A stretch of DNA of 36,756 nucleotides from Accumulibacter sp. (GCA_017302455.1 JAFLDO010000044.1:1-36756), one strand, 5' to 3'. Shown: positions 17,547 through 27,654, counted from the stretch's first letter. Numbers and translations: made by a program. The notes: generated from the letters alone by a model not told the origin.

Positions 17547-18335
17547 GTGAACTTTGCACTGATCCTGCTGATCCTGTTGCTGATCAGCGGTGCCATCTGG
17601 GCGGCGGACGCCTTCGTCCTCCGCAAGCGCCGTCCGGCTGACGCCAAGGACCCGTGGTGGGTCGAGTACGGGGCCAGCTTCTTCCCGGTCATTCTGGTAG
17701 TCTTCCTGCTCCGTTCGTTTCTTGTCGAGCCGTTCAAGATTCCCTCGGGATCGATGATTCCGACCTTGCAGGTCGGCGACTTCATCCTGGTGAACAAATA
17801 CACCTACGGCATTCGCCTGCCGGTCGCCAACTGGAAAATCATCGACGTCAATAGTCCGCAACGTGGCGACGTGATGGTCTTCCGTTATCCCGAGGATCCT
17901 TCCCTCGACTATATCAAGCGGGTGGTCGGCGTGCCGGGTGATCGGATCGCCTACCAGAACAAGAAGCTGACGATCAATGGCGAGCCGGTACCGACAACGA
18001 AAGTCGACGATTACCTGCACCCGGAGCGCCTGTACTATTCGCGGCAATATACCGAAAAGCTGGGTGAAACCGAGCATCGGACGCTCAATGACGAGGATGC
18101 ACCCCCCTTCGTTCCCGGTCCCGTGCAGTTTCCCAATCGCCAGAATTGTTCCTACAATAGTGTGGGGGTGACTTGCACCGTCCCACCGGGGCACTACTTC
18201 GTGATGGGCGATAATCGCGACAATAGCCGCGACAGTCGCTTCTGGGGCTTCGTTCCGGAACAGAATATCGTCGGCAGGGCTTTTTTCATCTGGTTGAACT
18301 TCAGTGATTTCAAACGGATTGGCTCGTTCAGGTAA
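17547..18335 (+). CDS. lepB: Signal peptidase I
   Basis: LepB cleaves signal peptides of exported proteins at the periplasmic face of the inner membrane. Two N-terminal membrane segments lie at about residues 2-24 and 44-60. The catalytic Ser69 is in PSGSMIPTL and Lys124 in DYIKRVVGVPGD; the family box GDNRDNSRDSRFWG is near the C-terminus. The 262-residue length is normal. The start is GTG 17547 with GAGGAG upstream. It sits 12 bases after lepA. Confidence 0.96.
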   Translation: MNFALILLILLLISGAIWAADAFVLRKRRPADAKDPWWVEYGASFFPVILVVFLLRSFLVEPFKIPSGSMIPTLQVGDFILVNKYTYGIRLPVANWKIIDVNSPQRGDVMVFRYPEDPSLDYIKRVVGVPGDRIAYQNKKLTINGEPVPTTKVDDYLHPERLYYSRQYTEKLGETEHRTLNDEDAPPFVPGPVQFPNRQNCSYNSVGVTCTVPPGHYFVMGDNRDNSRDSRFWGFVPEQNIVGRAFFIWLNFSDFKRIGSFR

Positions 18336-18347
18336 GGAGTGCTGGTC

Positions 18348-18713
18348 ATGAATCGTCAGCGTGGTTTGGCGCTTTCCGCCTTGCTGCTCTGGGGCGTGGT
18401 GATTGCCCTGGTGTCCATCATCGTCATCCGGATCCTTCCCGAGGTCACCGAATACTACAAGATCAGACAGGCGGTCAAAGCAGTCGCCAGCGAGTCGAGT
18501 GGCAAGACGGTTCCGGAGATTCGCCAGGCCTTCGGCAAGTACGCCGAGGTGGAGCATGTCAAGACCATCGGACCCGCGGACCTGGACGTCTTCAAGGAAG
18601 AGAATCAGATCGTCGTGGCCTTCGCCTACGAGAAGCGTATTCCGCTGATCGCCAATGTCAGTCTGCTGATCGACTTTCACGGTTCATCGTCGGGGCGCAA
18701 TCTGGGCCAATGA
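18348..18713 (+). CDS. DUF4845 membrane protein
   Basis: A 121-residue protein with one N-terminal membrane helix (GLALSALLLWGVVIALVSI, about residues 5-27) and a small periplasmic domain. It matches the pilin-like DUF4845 family that lies between lepB and rnc in many Beta- and Gammaproteobacteria; the function is unknown. ATG 18348 has AAGGAG nine bases upstream; an in-frame GTG at 18339 is the alternative. The stop overlaps the rnc start (ATGA). Confidence 0.85.
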   Translation: MNRQRGLALSALLLWGVVIALVSIIVIRILPEVTEYYKIRQAVKAVASESSGKTVPEIRQAFGKYAEVEHVKTIGPADLDVFKEENQIVVAFAYEKRIPLIANVSLLIDFHGSSSGRNLGQ

Positions 18714-19381
18714 TCGACTCTCGACTCGAGCGGGGGCTCGGTTATACGTTTCGCGATCGTGCGCTCCTCCAGACAGCCCTGACGCACCGCAGCTACAGTT
18801 CGCCGCACAATGAGCGACTCGAGTTTCTCGGTGATGCCATTCTCAACGCCGTTATCGCGCGCTCCCTGTTCGAGCGCTTTCCGACCCTTCCTGAAGGCGA
18901 CCTCTCACGCCTGCGGGCACAACTGGTGCGCCAGGACGGCCTGCACCAGCAGGCTTTGGCGCTCTCGCTCGGTGACTTTCTGCGTCTCGGCGAGGGCGAG
19001 CAAAAAAGCGGCGGACAACAGCGACCGTCGATCCTTGCCGATGGCCTGGAAGCGCTGTTCGGTGCTCTTTGGCTCGACGCCGGTTTTGAAGCGGCCGGCG
19101 AAGTCATCAATCGCCTGTATGAGTCGATGCTGAAGCAGCTGATTCCCGGACAGGGCACCAAGGACGCCAAGACACGCTTGCAGGAGTATCTGCAGGGCCG
19201 GCGGCTTGCCTTGCCGCAGTACGCCTTGACCGGCGCGGAGGGCGAGGCGCACGCCCAGCACTTCACCGTCACCTGTGTGATCGACGCCCTGCGCATCCGC
19301 ACCGAGGGCAGCGGCAGCAACCGCCGAGCGGCCGAGCAGATCGCGGCAGAGCGTGCGCTGGACACCCTGGGCAGCCCATGA
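18710..19381 (+). CDS. rnc: Ribonuclease III
   Basis: RNase III cuts double-stranded RNA, including rRNA precursors. The catalytic domain has the signature [12 protein letters not shown] with Glu38 and Asp42; the second metal-binding pair is Asp111 and Glu114 in [15 protein letters not shown] double-stranded RNA-binding domain occupies about residues 150-222 ([10 protein letters not shown] onward). At 223 aa it has the usual length. It overlaps its neighbours by 4 bases on both sides. Confidence 0.97.
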   Translation: MIDSRLERGLGYTFRDRALLQTALTHRSYSSPHNERLEFLGDAILNAVIARSLFERFPTLPEGDLSRLRAQLVRQDGLHQQALALSLGDFLRLGEGEQKSGGQQRPSILADGLEALFGALWLDAGFEAAGEVINRLYESMLKQLIPGQGTKDAKTRLQEYLQGRRLALPQYALTGAEGEAHAQHFTVTCVIDALRIRTEGSGSNRRAAEQIAAERALDTLGSP

Positions 19382-20262
19382 GCGAGATTCGGTCCGGACA
19401 GATTGCCATCATCGGCCGCCCGAATGTCGGCAAGTCGACCTTGCTCAATGCGCTGATCGGCGAAAAGCTCAGTATCGTCTCGCGGCGCGCGCAAACGACC
19501 CGCCACCGGATCATCGGTATCCTGACGCGAGCGGACACGCAGTACGTCTTCGTCGACACACCCGGTTTTCAGACCCGGTACGGCAATGCCCTGAATCAGG
19601 TGATGAATCGTGGCGTCCGGCAGGCACTGGCCGAAGTCGATGTCGTACTGTTCGTCGTCGAGGCTGGTCGGTTTGACGAGCGCGACCGGGCGGTACGCCA
19701 GCTTGTCCCCTCGGACTGTCCGCTGATCATCGTCGTCAACAAGATCGATCAGTTGAAGGACAAGGCGCGGCTGCTGCCGTTTCTCGCCGATCTGGCGCGA
19801 GAAGGTGATTTTGCGGCCATCGTGCCGGTCAGCGCCACGCGTGGTGCGCAACTCGATGAACTGCTGGCAGAAACTCGCAAGCATCTACCGAACAACGAGT
19901 TTCTGTTCGGCGAGGACGAGATCACCGACCGCAGCGAGAGGTTCCTGGCCGCCGAGTACATTCGCGAAAAGCTGTTTCGCCTGATCGGCGATGAGTTGCC
20001 TTATGCCGCGACCGTCGAAGTGGAAAAGTTCGTCGTCGATGGCGAGTTGCGCCGGATCAGCGCGGCGATTGTCGTCGATCGCGAGGGGCACAAGGCGATC
20101 ATCATCGGTAGTGGCGGCGAGACGGTCAAACGGATCGCTTCCGAGGCGCGCCAGGACATGGAGCGCATGTTTGGTGGCCCGGTCTTTCTCGAGGTTTTCG
20201 TCAAGGTCAAGTCGGGTTGGGCCGACGATGAGCGACTGCTCAAGAGCCTTGGCTACGAGTAG
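19378..20262 (+). CDS. era: GTPase Era
   Basis: Era binds the 3' end of 16S rRNA and assists 30S assembly. GTPase motifs are GRPNVGKST (G1), TTRHR (switch I), DTPGF (G3) and NKIDQLKD (G4). The KH domain in the C-terminal third contains the GxxG element [10 protein letters not shown]. At 294 aa it has the typical length. The ATG overlaps the rnc stop. Confidence 0.97.
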   Translation: MSEIRSGQIAIIGRPNVGKSTLLNALIGEKLSIVSRRAQTTRHRIIGILTRADTQYVFVDTPGFQTRYGNALNQVMNRGVRQALAEVDVVLFVVEAGRFDERDRAVRQLVPSDCPLIIVVNKIDQLKDKARLLPFLADLAREGDFAAIVPVSATRGAQLDELLAETRKHLPNNEFLFGEDEITDRSERFLAAEYIREKLFRLIGDELPYAATVEVEKFVVDGELRRISAAIVVDREGHKAIIIGSGGETVKRIASEARQDMERMFGGPVFLEVFVKVKSGWADDERLLKSLGYE

Positions 20263-20300
20263 CCGGGGTTCTCGGTGATGGCTGACGAGCGAGTCGGCAC

Positions 20301-21017
20301 GTGAATCAGCGGCACAAGGTAGATGCTCAGCCGGCTTTCGTACTGCACGCTTACCCTTACAGTGAAACCAGCCTGATCATTGATGTTTTCTCGCGTGACT
20401 TTGGTCGCGTTGCGCTGCTCGCACGTGGCGCACGGCGGCCGCGATCGGTGCTGCGTGGCGTTCTGCTCGCCTTCCAGCCCTTGGAACTCGCTTGGGCCGG
20501 CAGAGGTGAGGTGCAAACCCTGATGAAAGCCGAGTGGCAGGGCGGTCAGCCGCTGCTGGCGGGAAAGTCCTTGTTCTGTGGCTACTACCTCAATGAACTG
20601 CTGATGAACCTGCTGCCGCGCGAAGATGCGCATGCGCGACTGTTCGCCGTCTATGCCGAAACGCTGCGCCGCTTCGCCGACGGCGCGCAGGAGGCCGACT
20701 TGCGCTGCTTCGAACGGGCCTTGCTGCAGGAGCTGGGTTACGGCCTGCTGCTCGAGACCGATGCCGAGGGTGTCGCAGTCGAGGCCGACGGCGACTACGC
20801 CTATGAGATCGAGCGTGGCCCGGTGCGGCTGCAGCGACCCGGCGGCTCGGCGCTCTCGGTCAGCGGCAGGACGCTGATCGACCTGGCGCGGGAGGACTTT
20901 TCCGATCCGCGCTCGCTGAGCGAAGCCAAGCAGTTGATGCGGACATTGATCGGCCACTATACCGGCGGCAGGAGTCTCGCCAGCCGCAGGATTTTCAGGG
21001 AGTTACGGGAGTCATGA
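20301..21017 (+). CDS. recO: DNA repair protein RecO
   Basis: RecO anneals SSB-coated strands and helps RecR load RecA in the RecFOR pathway. The N-terminal OB-fold includes [15 protein letters not shown] and [13 protein letters not shown]; the helical domain contains [18 protein letters not shown] and the C-terminal RIFRELR. The 238-residue length is normal. The start is GTG 20301, 38 bases after era, and the stop overlaps pdxJ by 4 bases. Confidence 0.93.
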   Translation: MNQRHKVDAQPAFVLHAYPYSETSLIIDVFSRDFGRVALLARGARRPRSVLRGVLLAFQPLELAWAGRGEVQTLMKAEWQGGQPLLAGKSLFCGYYLNELLMNLLPREDAHARLFAVYAETLRRFADGAQEADLRCFERALLQELGYGLLLETDAEGVAVEADGDYAYEIERGPVRLQRPGGSALSVSGRTLIDLAREDFSDPRSLSEAKQLMRTLIGHYTGGRSLASRRIFRELRES

Positions 21018-21769
21018 TCGAACTTGGCGTTAACATCGACCATGTGGCGACGATCCGGCAGGCGCGCTGCACCTACGAGCCTGACCCGGTCTGGGCGGCG
21101 GTTGAAGCGCACCTGGGCGGTGCTGACGGAATCACCATCCACCTGCGTGAGGACCGGCGCCACATTCAGGACGCCGACGTCGAGAAACTGCGCGAGCTGG
21201 CGCAGATCAAGCTCAATCTCGAAATGGCGGCGACCGACGAGATGCTTGCCATCGCCTGCCGGATCAAACCGCAAATGGCGATGCTGGTACCCGAAGGCCG
21301 GCACGAAGTGACCACTGAAGGCGGCCTCGACATTCTGGCCCAGGAAGAGCGGCTGCGTGCAGCGGTCCAGCGCCTGGCCGATGCCGGGATCGTCACCAGC
21401 GTCTTCATCGATGCCGATCCGGCGCAGGTGGAAGCGGCTGCGCGCATCGGCGCACGTGTGTGCGAGCTACATACCGGCCCCTATGCCCATGCTTTCTACC
21501 ATCAGGGGCGGGATGCCGAAAGCCCTGCCGTCGTCGGCGAGCTCGACAAGATTCGCCGCGCCGGCGAGACCATACGCCAGCTCGGCATGCGCTTCAACGC
21601 CGGGCATGCGTTGAACTACTTCAACGTCCAGCCGGTGGCGCGTCTGGCGGGTATCCGGGAACTGCACATCGGGCACGCGATCATCAGCAGGGCCGTCTTC
21701 GTCGGTTTGCGGGAGGCGGTCCGGGAAATGAAGCGCTTGCTGCGCGAGGCACAGGAGCGTTCGCGATGA
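21014..21769 (+). CDS. pdxJ: Pyridoxine 5'-phosphate synthase
   Basis: PdxJ condenses 1-deoxyxylulose 5-phosphate with 3-amino-2-oxopropyl phosphate in the DXP-dependent vitamin B6 pathway. Family motifs are [15 protein letters not shown] at the N-terminus, [25 protein letters not shown] and the C-terminal [13 protein letters not shown]. The 251-residue length is normal. It shares 4-base overlaps with recO and acpS. Confidence 0.97.
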   Translation: MIELGVNIDHVATIRQARCTYEPDPVWAAVEAHLGGADGITIHLREDRRHIQDADVEKLRELAQIKLNLEMAATDEMLAIACRIKPQMAMLVPEGRHEVTTEGGLDILAQEERLRAAVQRLADAGIVTSVFIDADPAQVEAAARIGARVCELHTGPYAHAFYHQGRDAESPAVVGELDKIRRAGETIRQLGMRFNAGHALNYFNVQPVARLAGIRELHIGHAIISRAVFVGLREAVREMKRLLREAQERSR

Positions 21770-22143
21770 TTACCGGCATCGGTACCGATATCGTCACCAT
21801 CGCGCGTCTCACCGGATTGCATGCGCGACACGGCCAGCGTGCCGTCGCGAGACTGCTGTCGGCGCGCGAGTGTGCCGAGTTCGCCGGCACACGCGATCCC
21901 GGACGTTTTCTCGCCAAGCGCTTCGCTGCCAAGGAGGCCTTCGGCAAGGCTCTGGGTACCGGCCTGATCGCCCCGGCGACGCTGCCGAACATCGGTGTCG
22001 CACATGATGCGCTGGGCCGGCCGCTTTTCGAGTACGCAACGCCGCTAGCGGTACATCTCGCGCAGCGTGGGTTGTTCGCCCACCTCTCGATCAGTGATGA
22101 GCAGGACTACGCCATCGCCTTCGTGATCATGGAGCAGACATGA
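21766..22143 (+). CDS. acpS: Holo-[acyl-carrier-protein] synthase
   Basis: AcpS transfers 4'-phosphopantetheine from CoA to Ser37 of AcpP. The 125-residue protein has the Mg2+-binding GTDIV near the N-terminus, the conserved [19 protein letters not shown] block and HLSISDE near the end. ATG 21766 overlaps the pdxJ stop, and the TGA overlaps nagZ. Confidence 0.96.
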   Translation: MITGIGTDIVTIARLTGLHARHGQRAVARLLSARECAEFAGTRDPGRFLAKRFAAKEAFGKALGTGLIAPATLPNIGVAHDALGRPLFEYATPLAVHLAQRGLFAHLSISDEQDYAIAFVIMEQT

Positions 22144-23168
22144 ATACGACCGCGAGCCTGCCTCTCGGGCCGCTGATGATCGACGTCGCGGGCGTGCAGT
22201 TGACCGATCTCGAACGGGAACGCCTCGGCCATCCTCTGGTTGGCGGCCTGATACTGTTTGCACGCAACTACCAGTCGCCACAGCAGCTCGCGCGGCTGAC
22301 GGCAGAGATCCATGCTCTGCGTTCGCCGCCCTTGCCGATCGCCATCGACCACGAGGGGGGCCGGGTGCAACGCTGTCGGGAGGGGTTCACGCGTCTGCCG
22401 CCGATGCGCCGTCTCGGTGAACTCTGGGACCGCGATCCCCAGGCGGCGCTGACGGCAGCCCGGCAAGTGGCTTACGTGCTGGCGGCCGAATTACGTGCCT
22501 GCGGCGTCGACCTGTCGTTTACGCCGGTTCTCGACCTCGACTGGGGGCGCAGTAGCGTCATCGGTGATCGCTCGCTTCACGGCGATCCAGCAGTCGTCGC
22601 TGAACTCGCCGGCGCGCTGATCGCGGGCTTGCGCAGCGCCGGCATGGCCGCTTGTGGCAAGCATTTTCCCGGTCATGGCTGGGTCGAGGCCGACTCGCAC
22701 ATCGCCCTGCCCATCGACCAGCGTCGGCTGGACGAGCTGACTCCGGACATCGCGCCCTATCGTCGGCTGAGTCTGGACGCCGTCATGCCGGCGCACGTCA
22801 TCTACAGCCAGGTAGACGATCGGCCGGCCGGTTTTTCGCCGGTCTGGATGCGGCTGCTGCGCGACGAGCTGGGCTTTGCGGGTGTGATCTTCAGCGACGA
22901 TCTGTCGATGGCGGCTGCCGGCGTTGCCGGCGGCATCATCGATCGTTGCACGGCGGCATGGAACGCCGGCTGCGACCTCCTGCTGGTGTGCAACTCGCCG
23001 GAGGCGGTCGGTGAGTTGTTGGCCACCTGGCGGCCGCTAGCCGATGCGCAGCGGGCTCTCCGGGTCGAACGTCTGTGCCCGGTCACCAGCGCACTCGACT
23101 GGCCAAAGCTGCAGCAGGATCCTGCCTACCTGACCGGCGTTACCTGGGCGGAACGGCTGTTGGCGTGA
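22140..23168 (+). CDS. nagZ: Beta-N-acetylglucosaminidase NagZ
   Basis: NagZ removes N-acetylglucosamine from muropeptides during cytoplasmic peptidoglycan recycling. The 342-residue glycoside hydrolase family 3 enzyme has [14 protein letters not shown], with the catalytic histidine/aspartate loop, and the nucleophile Asp253 in FSDDLSM. No signal peptide is present, as expected for NagZ. It ends the lepA-to-nagZ run and is convergent with efp. Confidence 0.95.
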   Translation: MNTTASLPLGPLMIDVAGVQLTDLERERLGHPLVGGLILFARNYQSPQQLARLTAEIHALRSPPLPIAIDHEGGRVQRCREGFTRLPPMRRLGELWDRDPQAALTAARQVAYVLAAELRACGVDLSFTPVLDLDWGRSSVIGDRSLHGDPAVVAELAGALIAGLRSAGMAACGKHFPGHGWVEADSHIALPIDQRRLDELTPDIAPYRRLSLDAVMPAHVIYSQVDDRPAGFSPVWMRLLRDELGFAGVIFSDDLSMAAAGVAGGIIDRCTAAWNAGCDLLLVCNSPEAVGELLATWRPLADAQRALRVERLCPVTSALDWPKLQQDPAYLTGVTWAERLLA

Positions 23169-23220
23169 GCTGGCGGACGCGGCAGACCGCTGCGGCTCCG
23201 GCTGTCGCTGTCTGTCGAGG

Positions 23221-23240
23221 CGGCGCGTGCAAACGCGCCG
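23221..23240. terminator. Hairpin with GCAA tetraloop between nagZ and efp
   Basis: An 8-bp perfect stem, CGGCGCGT with ACGCGCCG, closes on the GNRA tetraloop GCAA in the 87-base gap between two convergent genes. It could stabilise or end both transcripts. No T-tract follows on either strand. Confidence 0.5.
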
Positions 23241-23255
23241 GCCGACCTGTCACGG

Positions 23256-23813
23256 CTACCTGACGCGCGAACGGTACTCGTGGCTGCGTGTGTCGATGTC
23301 GATCTTGTCGCCGATCTCGATGAAAGCGGGAACCGGCAGTTCGAAACCGGTCGCCAGCCGGGCCGGCTTCATCACCTTGCCCGAGGTGTCGCCCTTGACC
23401 GCAGGTTCCGTGTAGACCACTTCGCGGACCACGCTGGTCGGCAGTTCGATGGAGATGGCCTTGCCGTTGTAAAAAACGGCCTCGCAGGGCATGCCGTCTT
23501 CAAGGTAGTTCAGCGCGTCGCTCATGCAGTCGGCTTCGATCTCGTACTGGTTGTATTCGGCGTCCATGAACACGTAGAGGGGATCGGCGAAGTACGAGTA
23601 GCTGACTTCCTTGCGCTCGAGCTGGATGACGTCGAACTTGTCGTCGGCGCGATAGACGGTCTCGCTGGGCGACTCGGTCAGCAGGTTCTTCATCTTCATC
23701 TTGACGACCGACGCGTTGCGGCCCGACTTGACGTATTCCGACTTGAGAACGACCATCGGGTTGTTGCCGACCATGAAGACGTTGCCTGCGCGAAGCTCTT
23801 GTGCGGTTTTCAT
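23256..23813 (-). CDS. efp: Elongation factor P, Arg32 type
   Basis: EF-P relieves ribosome stalling at polyproline stretches. The 185-residue protein has the three OB-fold length and the acceptor loop KSGRNASVV, in which residue 32 is arginine rather than lysine. In this subclass Arg32 is rhamnosylated by EarP, encoded 36 bases upstream on the same strand. The EpmA lysine-modification pathway is therefore not expected to act on this protein. Confidence 0.97.
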   Translation of the reverse strand: MKTAQELRAGNVFMVGNNPMVVLKSEYVKSGRNASVVKMKMKNLLTESPSETVYRADDKFDVIQLERKEVSYSYFADPLYVFMDAEYNQYEIEADCMSDALNYLEDGMPCEAVFYNGKAISIELPTSVVREVVYTEPAVKGDTSGKVMKPARLATGFELPVPAFIEIGDKIDIDTRSHEYRSRVR

Positions 23814-23849
23814 AGTACGTTCCAGGAAACGGGTGAGAAAAACGAACGA

Positions 23850-25040
23850 TTATAACTTGGAACGGCTGAAGCGAATCAGCCGGGTGCAGAGATCGTCCTG
23901 TTCGGCGAGTCCCGCGTCCCAGCGGTGCGCGTGTTCGTCCAGGCTGTCGAGGCTGGCGGCAAGGTCGCGCCAGTGCGTGACGGCAAGGCTTCCTTTGTTC
24001 CATGCCTGCCAGAAGTCGCGTAGCACAGCGCCTGTCGTGTTCGGCAGGCTGGCGCCGTAAAGCGTCAGGAAGGCGTCGAGCTTGCGCAGGTGCGTGGCGT
24101 CTTCCTGCGGGTAGGCCTGCCAGACGAGGGGCCGTGCTGCCCACTGGGCGCGGACGAAGGAATCCTCGCCGCGGACGAAGTTCAGGCGGCACAGCCAGAG
24201 CAGCTGATCATAGCGGTCCTGTTGCAGGAACGGCAGGATACGCAGTTCGAGTGCGCCGCGTCGGAGGCTCTGGCCAGCCGTGAGTGCCTGCCCGGCGTAC
24301 GCCGCCATCGCCGGTAGTGTGCTTGATAGCGGGGCCGCGCAGCAGACCGGCGTCTCCGACGCTTCCCAGGCGCTCAGCAGGTCGCCGATCGCCGGATTCT
24401 CGTAGGCGAACAGGGAGACCAGCAGCGCATCGCCGGTCGGTGGCGGGAAGCCGACGTCGTTCCACAGGGCCAGCTGCCGGTCAGCGCTGGCGAGGAAATT
24501 CTGCCTGCGCGTCCGCAGCTCGCCTTCGCGCAACAGTCCGCCGGTGTCGTGGCGGAAACCGGGAAAAAAGAAATACTTGATCAGCGGCAGTTGCGGGTAG
24601 GGCGACGGCAGCGCGTGCCAGCCGGCTACCCAGTCCTCGGCGCTCAGGTAGTCGAGGTTGAGCCACACTGGCGGCGGCGACTGCTTCGCCATGGCTTCGA
24701 CGAACGACTCGGGGATCCGGCAGGCGAAGGTTTCGAGGACGACGCGCGCCGGGTCGACGCGGGGAAAATCGCCGTCCCAACGCCTGACCTCGATTCCCTG
24801 CCGATGCTGGATCGACAGCGCCGGGTTCACCTCCGGACAGAGCAGGTGGAAACTGGTCAGGTTGTCCACCCACAGACGCACACGCAACGCGTGTTCGCCG
24901 GTCATCTGGCGGGCCAGGCGCCAGCAGACGCCGATGTCGCCAAGGTTGTCGATTACCTTGCAGAACACATCCCAGTCGGGTCGGCTGGTCGCGAGAGGGT
25001 CAACGGGCGGCAGGGCGGGGGCAGGTGAGCGTGATAACAT
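23850..25040 (-). CDS. earP: EF-P arginine rhamnosyltransferase EarP
   Basis: EarP transfers rhamnose from dTDP-L-rhamnose to Arg32 of EF-P. The N-terminal motif CKVIDNLGDIGVCWRLA supplies the conserved aspartates Asp31 and Asp35, and RGEDSF near residue 292 holds the conserved catalytic-site glutamate; these match Asp13, Asp17 and Glu273 of studied EarP proteins plus an N-terminal extension of about 18 residues. ATG 25040 gives 396 aa; GTG 25049 is an alternative. The start is 44 bases from that of divergent uvrC, and efp lies just downstream. Confidence 0.93.
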   Translation of the reverse strand: MLSRSPAPALPPVDPLATSRPDWDVFCKVIDNLGDIGVCWRLARQMTGEHALRVRLWVDNLTSFHLLCPEVNPALSIQHRQGIEVRRWDGDFPRVDPARVVLETFACRIPESFVEAMAKQSPPPVWLNLDYLSAEDWVAGWHALPSPYPQLPLIKYFFFPGFRHDTGGLLREGELRTRRQNFLASADRQLALWNDVGFPPPTGDALLVSLFAYENPAIGDLLSAWEASETPVCCAAPLSSTLPAMAAYAGQALTAGQSLRRGALELRILPFLQQDRYDQLLWLCRLNFVRGEDSFVRAQWAARPLVWQAYPQEDATHLRKLDAFLTLYGASLPNTTGAVLRDFWQAWNKGSLAVTHWRDLAASLDSLDEHAHRWDAGLAEQDDLCTRLIRFSRSKL

Positions 25041-25084
25041 CGAAGTCACTATCCTACGTCAGCCGGCGGCTGCCGTGCATCCAC

Positions 25085-26896
25085 ATGAACGAACCCTTCG
25101 ACGCCAAGTCCCTGCTGAGCACGCTGACCGAACTGCCGGGTGTCTACCGGATGCTCGATCGCGCCGGCAATGTGCTCTACGTGGGCAAGGCGAAGAACCT
25201 CCGCAAGCGGGTCGCCTCCTACTTTCGGGAGAACCATGCCAGTCCGCGCATCGCGCTGATGGTGGCACAGATCGCTCGCGTCGAGACGACAGTAACGCGT
25301 TCCGAGGCCGAGGCTCTGCTGCTCGAAAACAATCTCATCAAGAGCCTGTCGCCCCGCTACAACATACTGTTTCGTGACGACAAGTCCTATCCCTATATCG
25401 TGCTGAGCCACGACAGTGCACCGCGGTTGGGGTTTTTCCGCGGCGCTACCGACAAGCGGGCAGACTATTTCGGTCCGTTTCCGTCGTCGTCGGCGGTGCG
25501 TGACAGCATCCACCTGCTGCAGAAAATGTTTCGCCTGCGCACTTGCGAGAATCCGGTGTTCAACAACCGCTCGCGGCCGTGCCTGCTCCACCAGATCAAA
25601 CGTTGCTCGGGCCCCTGCGTCGGCCTGATCGAGCCTGAACGCTATGCCGAGGACGTGCAGATGGCCGTGATGTTTCTGCAAGGCCGCCAGCAGGACGTGA
25701 TCGGCCGCTTGTCGACAGCCATGGATGAGGCCGCAGAGAAACTCGCCTTCGAGCAGGCTGCCGTCTATCGCGACCAGATCCAGTCACTCCGGCAAGTGCA
25801 GGAGAAGCAATACGTCGAGAGCGGCACCGACGCGGATGTGGACATCGTCGCCGCTGTTGACGGCGACGGCCTGATCTGCGTGAACCTGGCGATGGTGCGT
25901 GGCGGCCGACATCTCGGCGACCGGCCGCAGTTTCCCGCGAACACGGCCGATTCGTCGCCGCACGAGGCCTTGGCCGCCTTCCTCTATCAGCATTATCTGG
26001 CGCACCCCATCCCGGCGCGTATTCTGGTCAATCTGCCCCTCGCGGATGGCGAAGTGGCCGGCTGGCTCAGCGAAATGGCCGGTCGGCCGATCAGGCTTGG
26101 CGAGGCCAGGTTGACCACGCAACGCGTCTGGGTGGAAATGGCCGAGCAGAGCGCCCGGCTGGCGATCACCACGCGTCGCGTTGCGCTGTCCCGGCAGGAA
26201 GCGCGCCTTGAATCGCTCTGCAGCACGCTGGGTCTCGAAGCCGAGGAGGGGATGCGTATCGAATGCTTCGATATCAGCCATACGCAGGGAGACGCCACAG
26301 TGGCGGCATGTGTCGTCTACCAGGGTGGGGGAATGCGCAAGTCAGAGTACCGGCGCTTCAACATTCGTGATGTCCAGCCGGGCGACGATTACGCGGCGAT
26401 GCGGCAGGCCGTGCAGCGGCGCTACGAGAAGCTGGTTTCCGGCAGCGGTGTGGCGCCGGCGCTGATCCTGATCGACGGCGGCAGCGGACAGGTAAAGGTC
26501 GCCGCCGCCGCGCTCGCCGACCTCGGCCTGTCGCAGCTGCCGCTGCTCGGCGTCGCCAAGGGCGAGGCGCGCAAGCCGGGATTGGAGACGCTGGTTTTCG
26601 CGGACGCTCGCGAGCCGTTACAATTGACCCCTGAACATCCCGCCCTGCACCTGATCCAGGAAATTCGCGACGAGGCGCACCGTTTTGCGGTGACCGGACA
26701 TCGCGCCAGCCGCGGCAAGACAGGGCGAACTTCCCGGCTGGAAGGGATAGTGGGCATTGGACCCAAACGGCGCAAGGCATTGATTGCCCGTTTTGGTGGT
26801 TTGCAGGGCATTTCGGATGCCGGCGTTGACCAATTGACAGCAGTTCCGGGAATCAGCCGGGAACTGGCCGAGAAAATTTACGCGTCTTTGCATTGA
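25085..26896 (+). CDS. uvrC: UvrABC system protein C
   Basis: UvrC makes both incisions in nucleotide excision repair. The 603-residue protein has the GIY-YIG endonuclease domain (GVYRM and LYVGKAKNLRKRV, about residues 19-45), a UVR segment around residues 200-235 (MDEAAEKLAFEQAAVYRDQI), the RNase H-like C-terminal nuclease (ECFDISHTQG, LILIDGGSGQ) and tandem helix-hairpin-helix motifs (LEGIVGIGPKRRKALI). ATG 25085 is chosen by homology; GTG codons at 25025 and 25031 would extend it. The stop overlaps pgsA. Confidence 0.96.
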   Translation: MNEPFDAKSLLSTLTELPGVYRMLDRAGNVLYVGKAKNLRKRVASYFRENHASPRIALMVAQIARVETTVTRSEAEALLLENNLIKSLSPRYNILFRDDKSYPYIVLSHDSAPRLGFFRGATDKRADYFGPFPSSSAVRDSIHLLQKMFRLRTCENPVFNNRSRPCLLHQIKRCSGPCVGLIEPERYAEDVQMAVMFLQGRQQDVIGRLSTAMDEAAEKLAFEQAAVYRDQIQSLRQVQEKQYVESGTDADVDIVAAVDGDGLICVNLAMVRGGRHLGDRPQFPANTADSSPHEALAAFLYQHYLAHPIPARILVNLPLADGEVAGWLSEMAGRPIRLGEARLTTQRVWVEMAEQSARLAITTRRVALSRQEARLESLCSTLGLEAEEGMRIECFDISHTQGDATVAACVVYQGGGMRKSEYRRFNIRDVQPGDDYAAMRQAVQRRYEKLVSGSGVAPALILIDGGSGQVKVAAAALADLGLSQLPLLGVAKGEARKPGLETLVFADAREPLQLTPEHPALHLIQEIRDEAHRFAVTGHRASRGKTGRTSRLEGIVGIGPKRRKALIARFGGLQGISDAGVDQLTAVPGISRELAEKIYASLH

Positions 26897-27474
26897 TGCC
26901 ACTGAACACACCGATTCTTCTCACCTGGCTCCGGATCATCCTGATTCCGCTGATGATCGCCGTTTACTACGTTCCCGGCTCCTGGCTCCAGGTCGTCGGC
27001 CGTGACCTCGCCGCGACGCTGGTTTTCGTGGTGGCAGCGGTCACTGACTGGCTCGACGGCTATCTCGCGCGGCGCTGGCAGCAGACGTCGGCTTTCGGTG
27101 CTTTTCTCGACCCGGTGGCGGACAAGCTGATGGTTGCCGCCGCACTGATCGTCCTGGTGCAACTGGGCCGGCTCGACGCCATCCTGGCAACGATCATCAT
27201 CGGCCGGGAGATTACGATTTCGGCCCTGCGCGAGTGGATGGCCCAGATTGGCGCCCACCGCAGCGTTGCCGTATCGATGATCGGCAAGATCAAGACCAGC
27301 GCGCAGATGATAGCCATCCCCCTGCTGCTCTATCAGGCGCCGGTCAGTGGTTTCGACGTCTTTCAGGCCGGCACCTGGCTGATCTACGTGGCGGCCGTAC
27401 TGACCCTCTGGTCGATGGGTTATTACATGCGAATGGCGTGGCCGCACCTGATTGAAGAGGACCGGCGGCGCTAG
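26896..27474 (+). CDS. pgsA: CDP-diacylglycerol-glycerol-3-phosphate 3-phosphatidyltransferase
   Basis: PgsA makes phosphatidylglycerol phosphate, the first committed step to PG and cardiolipin. The CDP-alcohol phosphotransferase motif D-x2-DG-x2-AR-x8-G-x3-D-x3-D is complete (from DWLDGYLARR to DPVADK). Several membrane helices are visible in the 192-residue protein. ATG 26896 overlaps the uvrC stop by one base. uvrC-pgsA-tRNA-Gly-tRNA-Cys is a conserved proteobacterial order. Confidence 0.95.
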   Translation: MPLNTPILLTWLRIILIPLMIAVYYVPGSWLQVVGRDLAATLVFVVAAVTDWLDGYLARRWQQTSAFGAFLDPVADKLMVAAALIVLVQLGRLDAILATIIIGREITISALREWMAQIGAHRSVAVSMIGKIKTSAQMIAIPLLLYQAPVSGFDVFQAGTWLIYVAAVLTLWSMGYYMRMAWPHLIEEDRRR

Positions 27475-27535
27475 CGGGGAGCCGCAAAAGGCGACATCGG
27501 GGGTGCCCGGCGGCGCCCGACCGGGGAAGAATGCG

Positions 27536-27563
27536 TTGACAGCAATGGGCAGGCCTTTATAAT
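27536..27563 (+). promoter_or_regulatory. Consensus sigma-70 promoter of the tRNA operon
   Basis: TTGACA (27536-27541), a 16-base spacer and TATAAT (27558-27563) both match the consensus exactly. The predicted start near 27570 lies about ten bases before tRNA-Gly. A GC-rich stretch, GCGCACTCGC, follows the -10 and could act as a stringent discriminator. Confidence 0.9.
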
Positions 27564-27578
27564 GCGCACTCGCTTCAC

Positions 27579-27654
27579 GCGGGAGTAGCTCAGTTGGTAG
27601 AGCGATACCTTGCCAAGGTATAGGTCGAGAGTTCGAGACTCTTCTCCCGCTCCA
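27579..27654 (+). tRNA. tRNA-Gly (anticodon GCC)
   Basis: A 76-base tRNA. The acceptor stem pairs GCGGGAG (27579-27585) with CTCCCGC (27644-27650). The D-arm sequence TAGCTCAGTTGGTAGAGC is canonical. The anticodon stem ATACC/GGTAT encloses the loop TTGCCAA with anticodon GCC at 27612-27614, and the T-loop reads TTCGAGA. CCA is encoded. It corresponds to glyW, which sits after pgsA in E. coli. Confidence 0.97.

Noticed and set aside
16122-18680. Minus-strand open frame of 852 codons
   Set aside because: It is the complement of lepA, lepB and the DUF4845 gene, all strongly supported on the plus strand.
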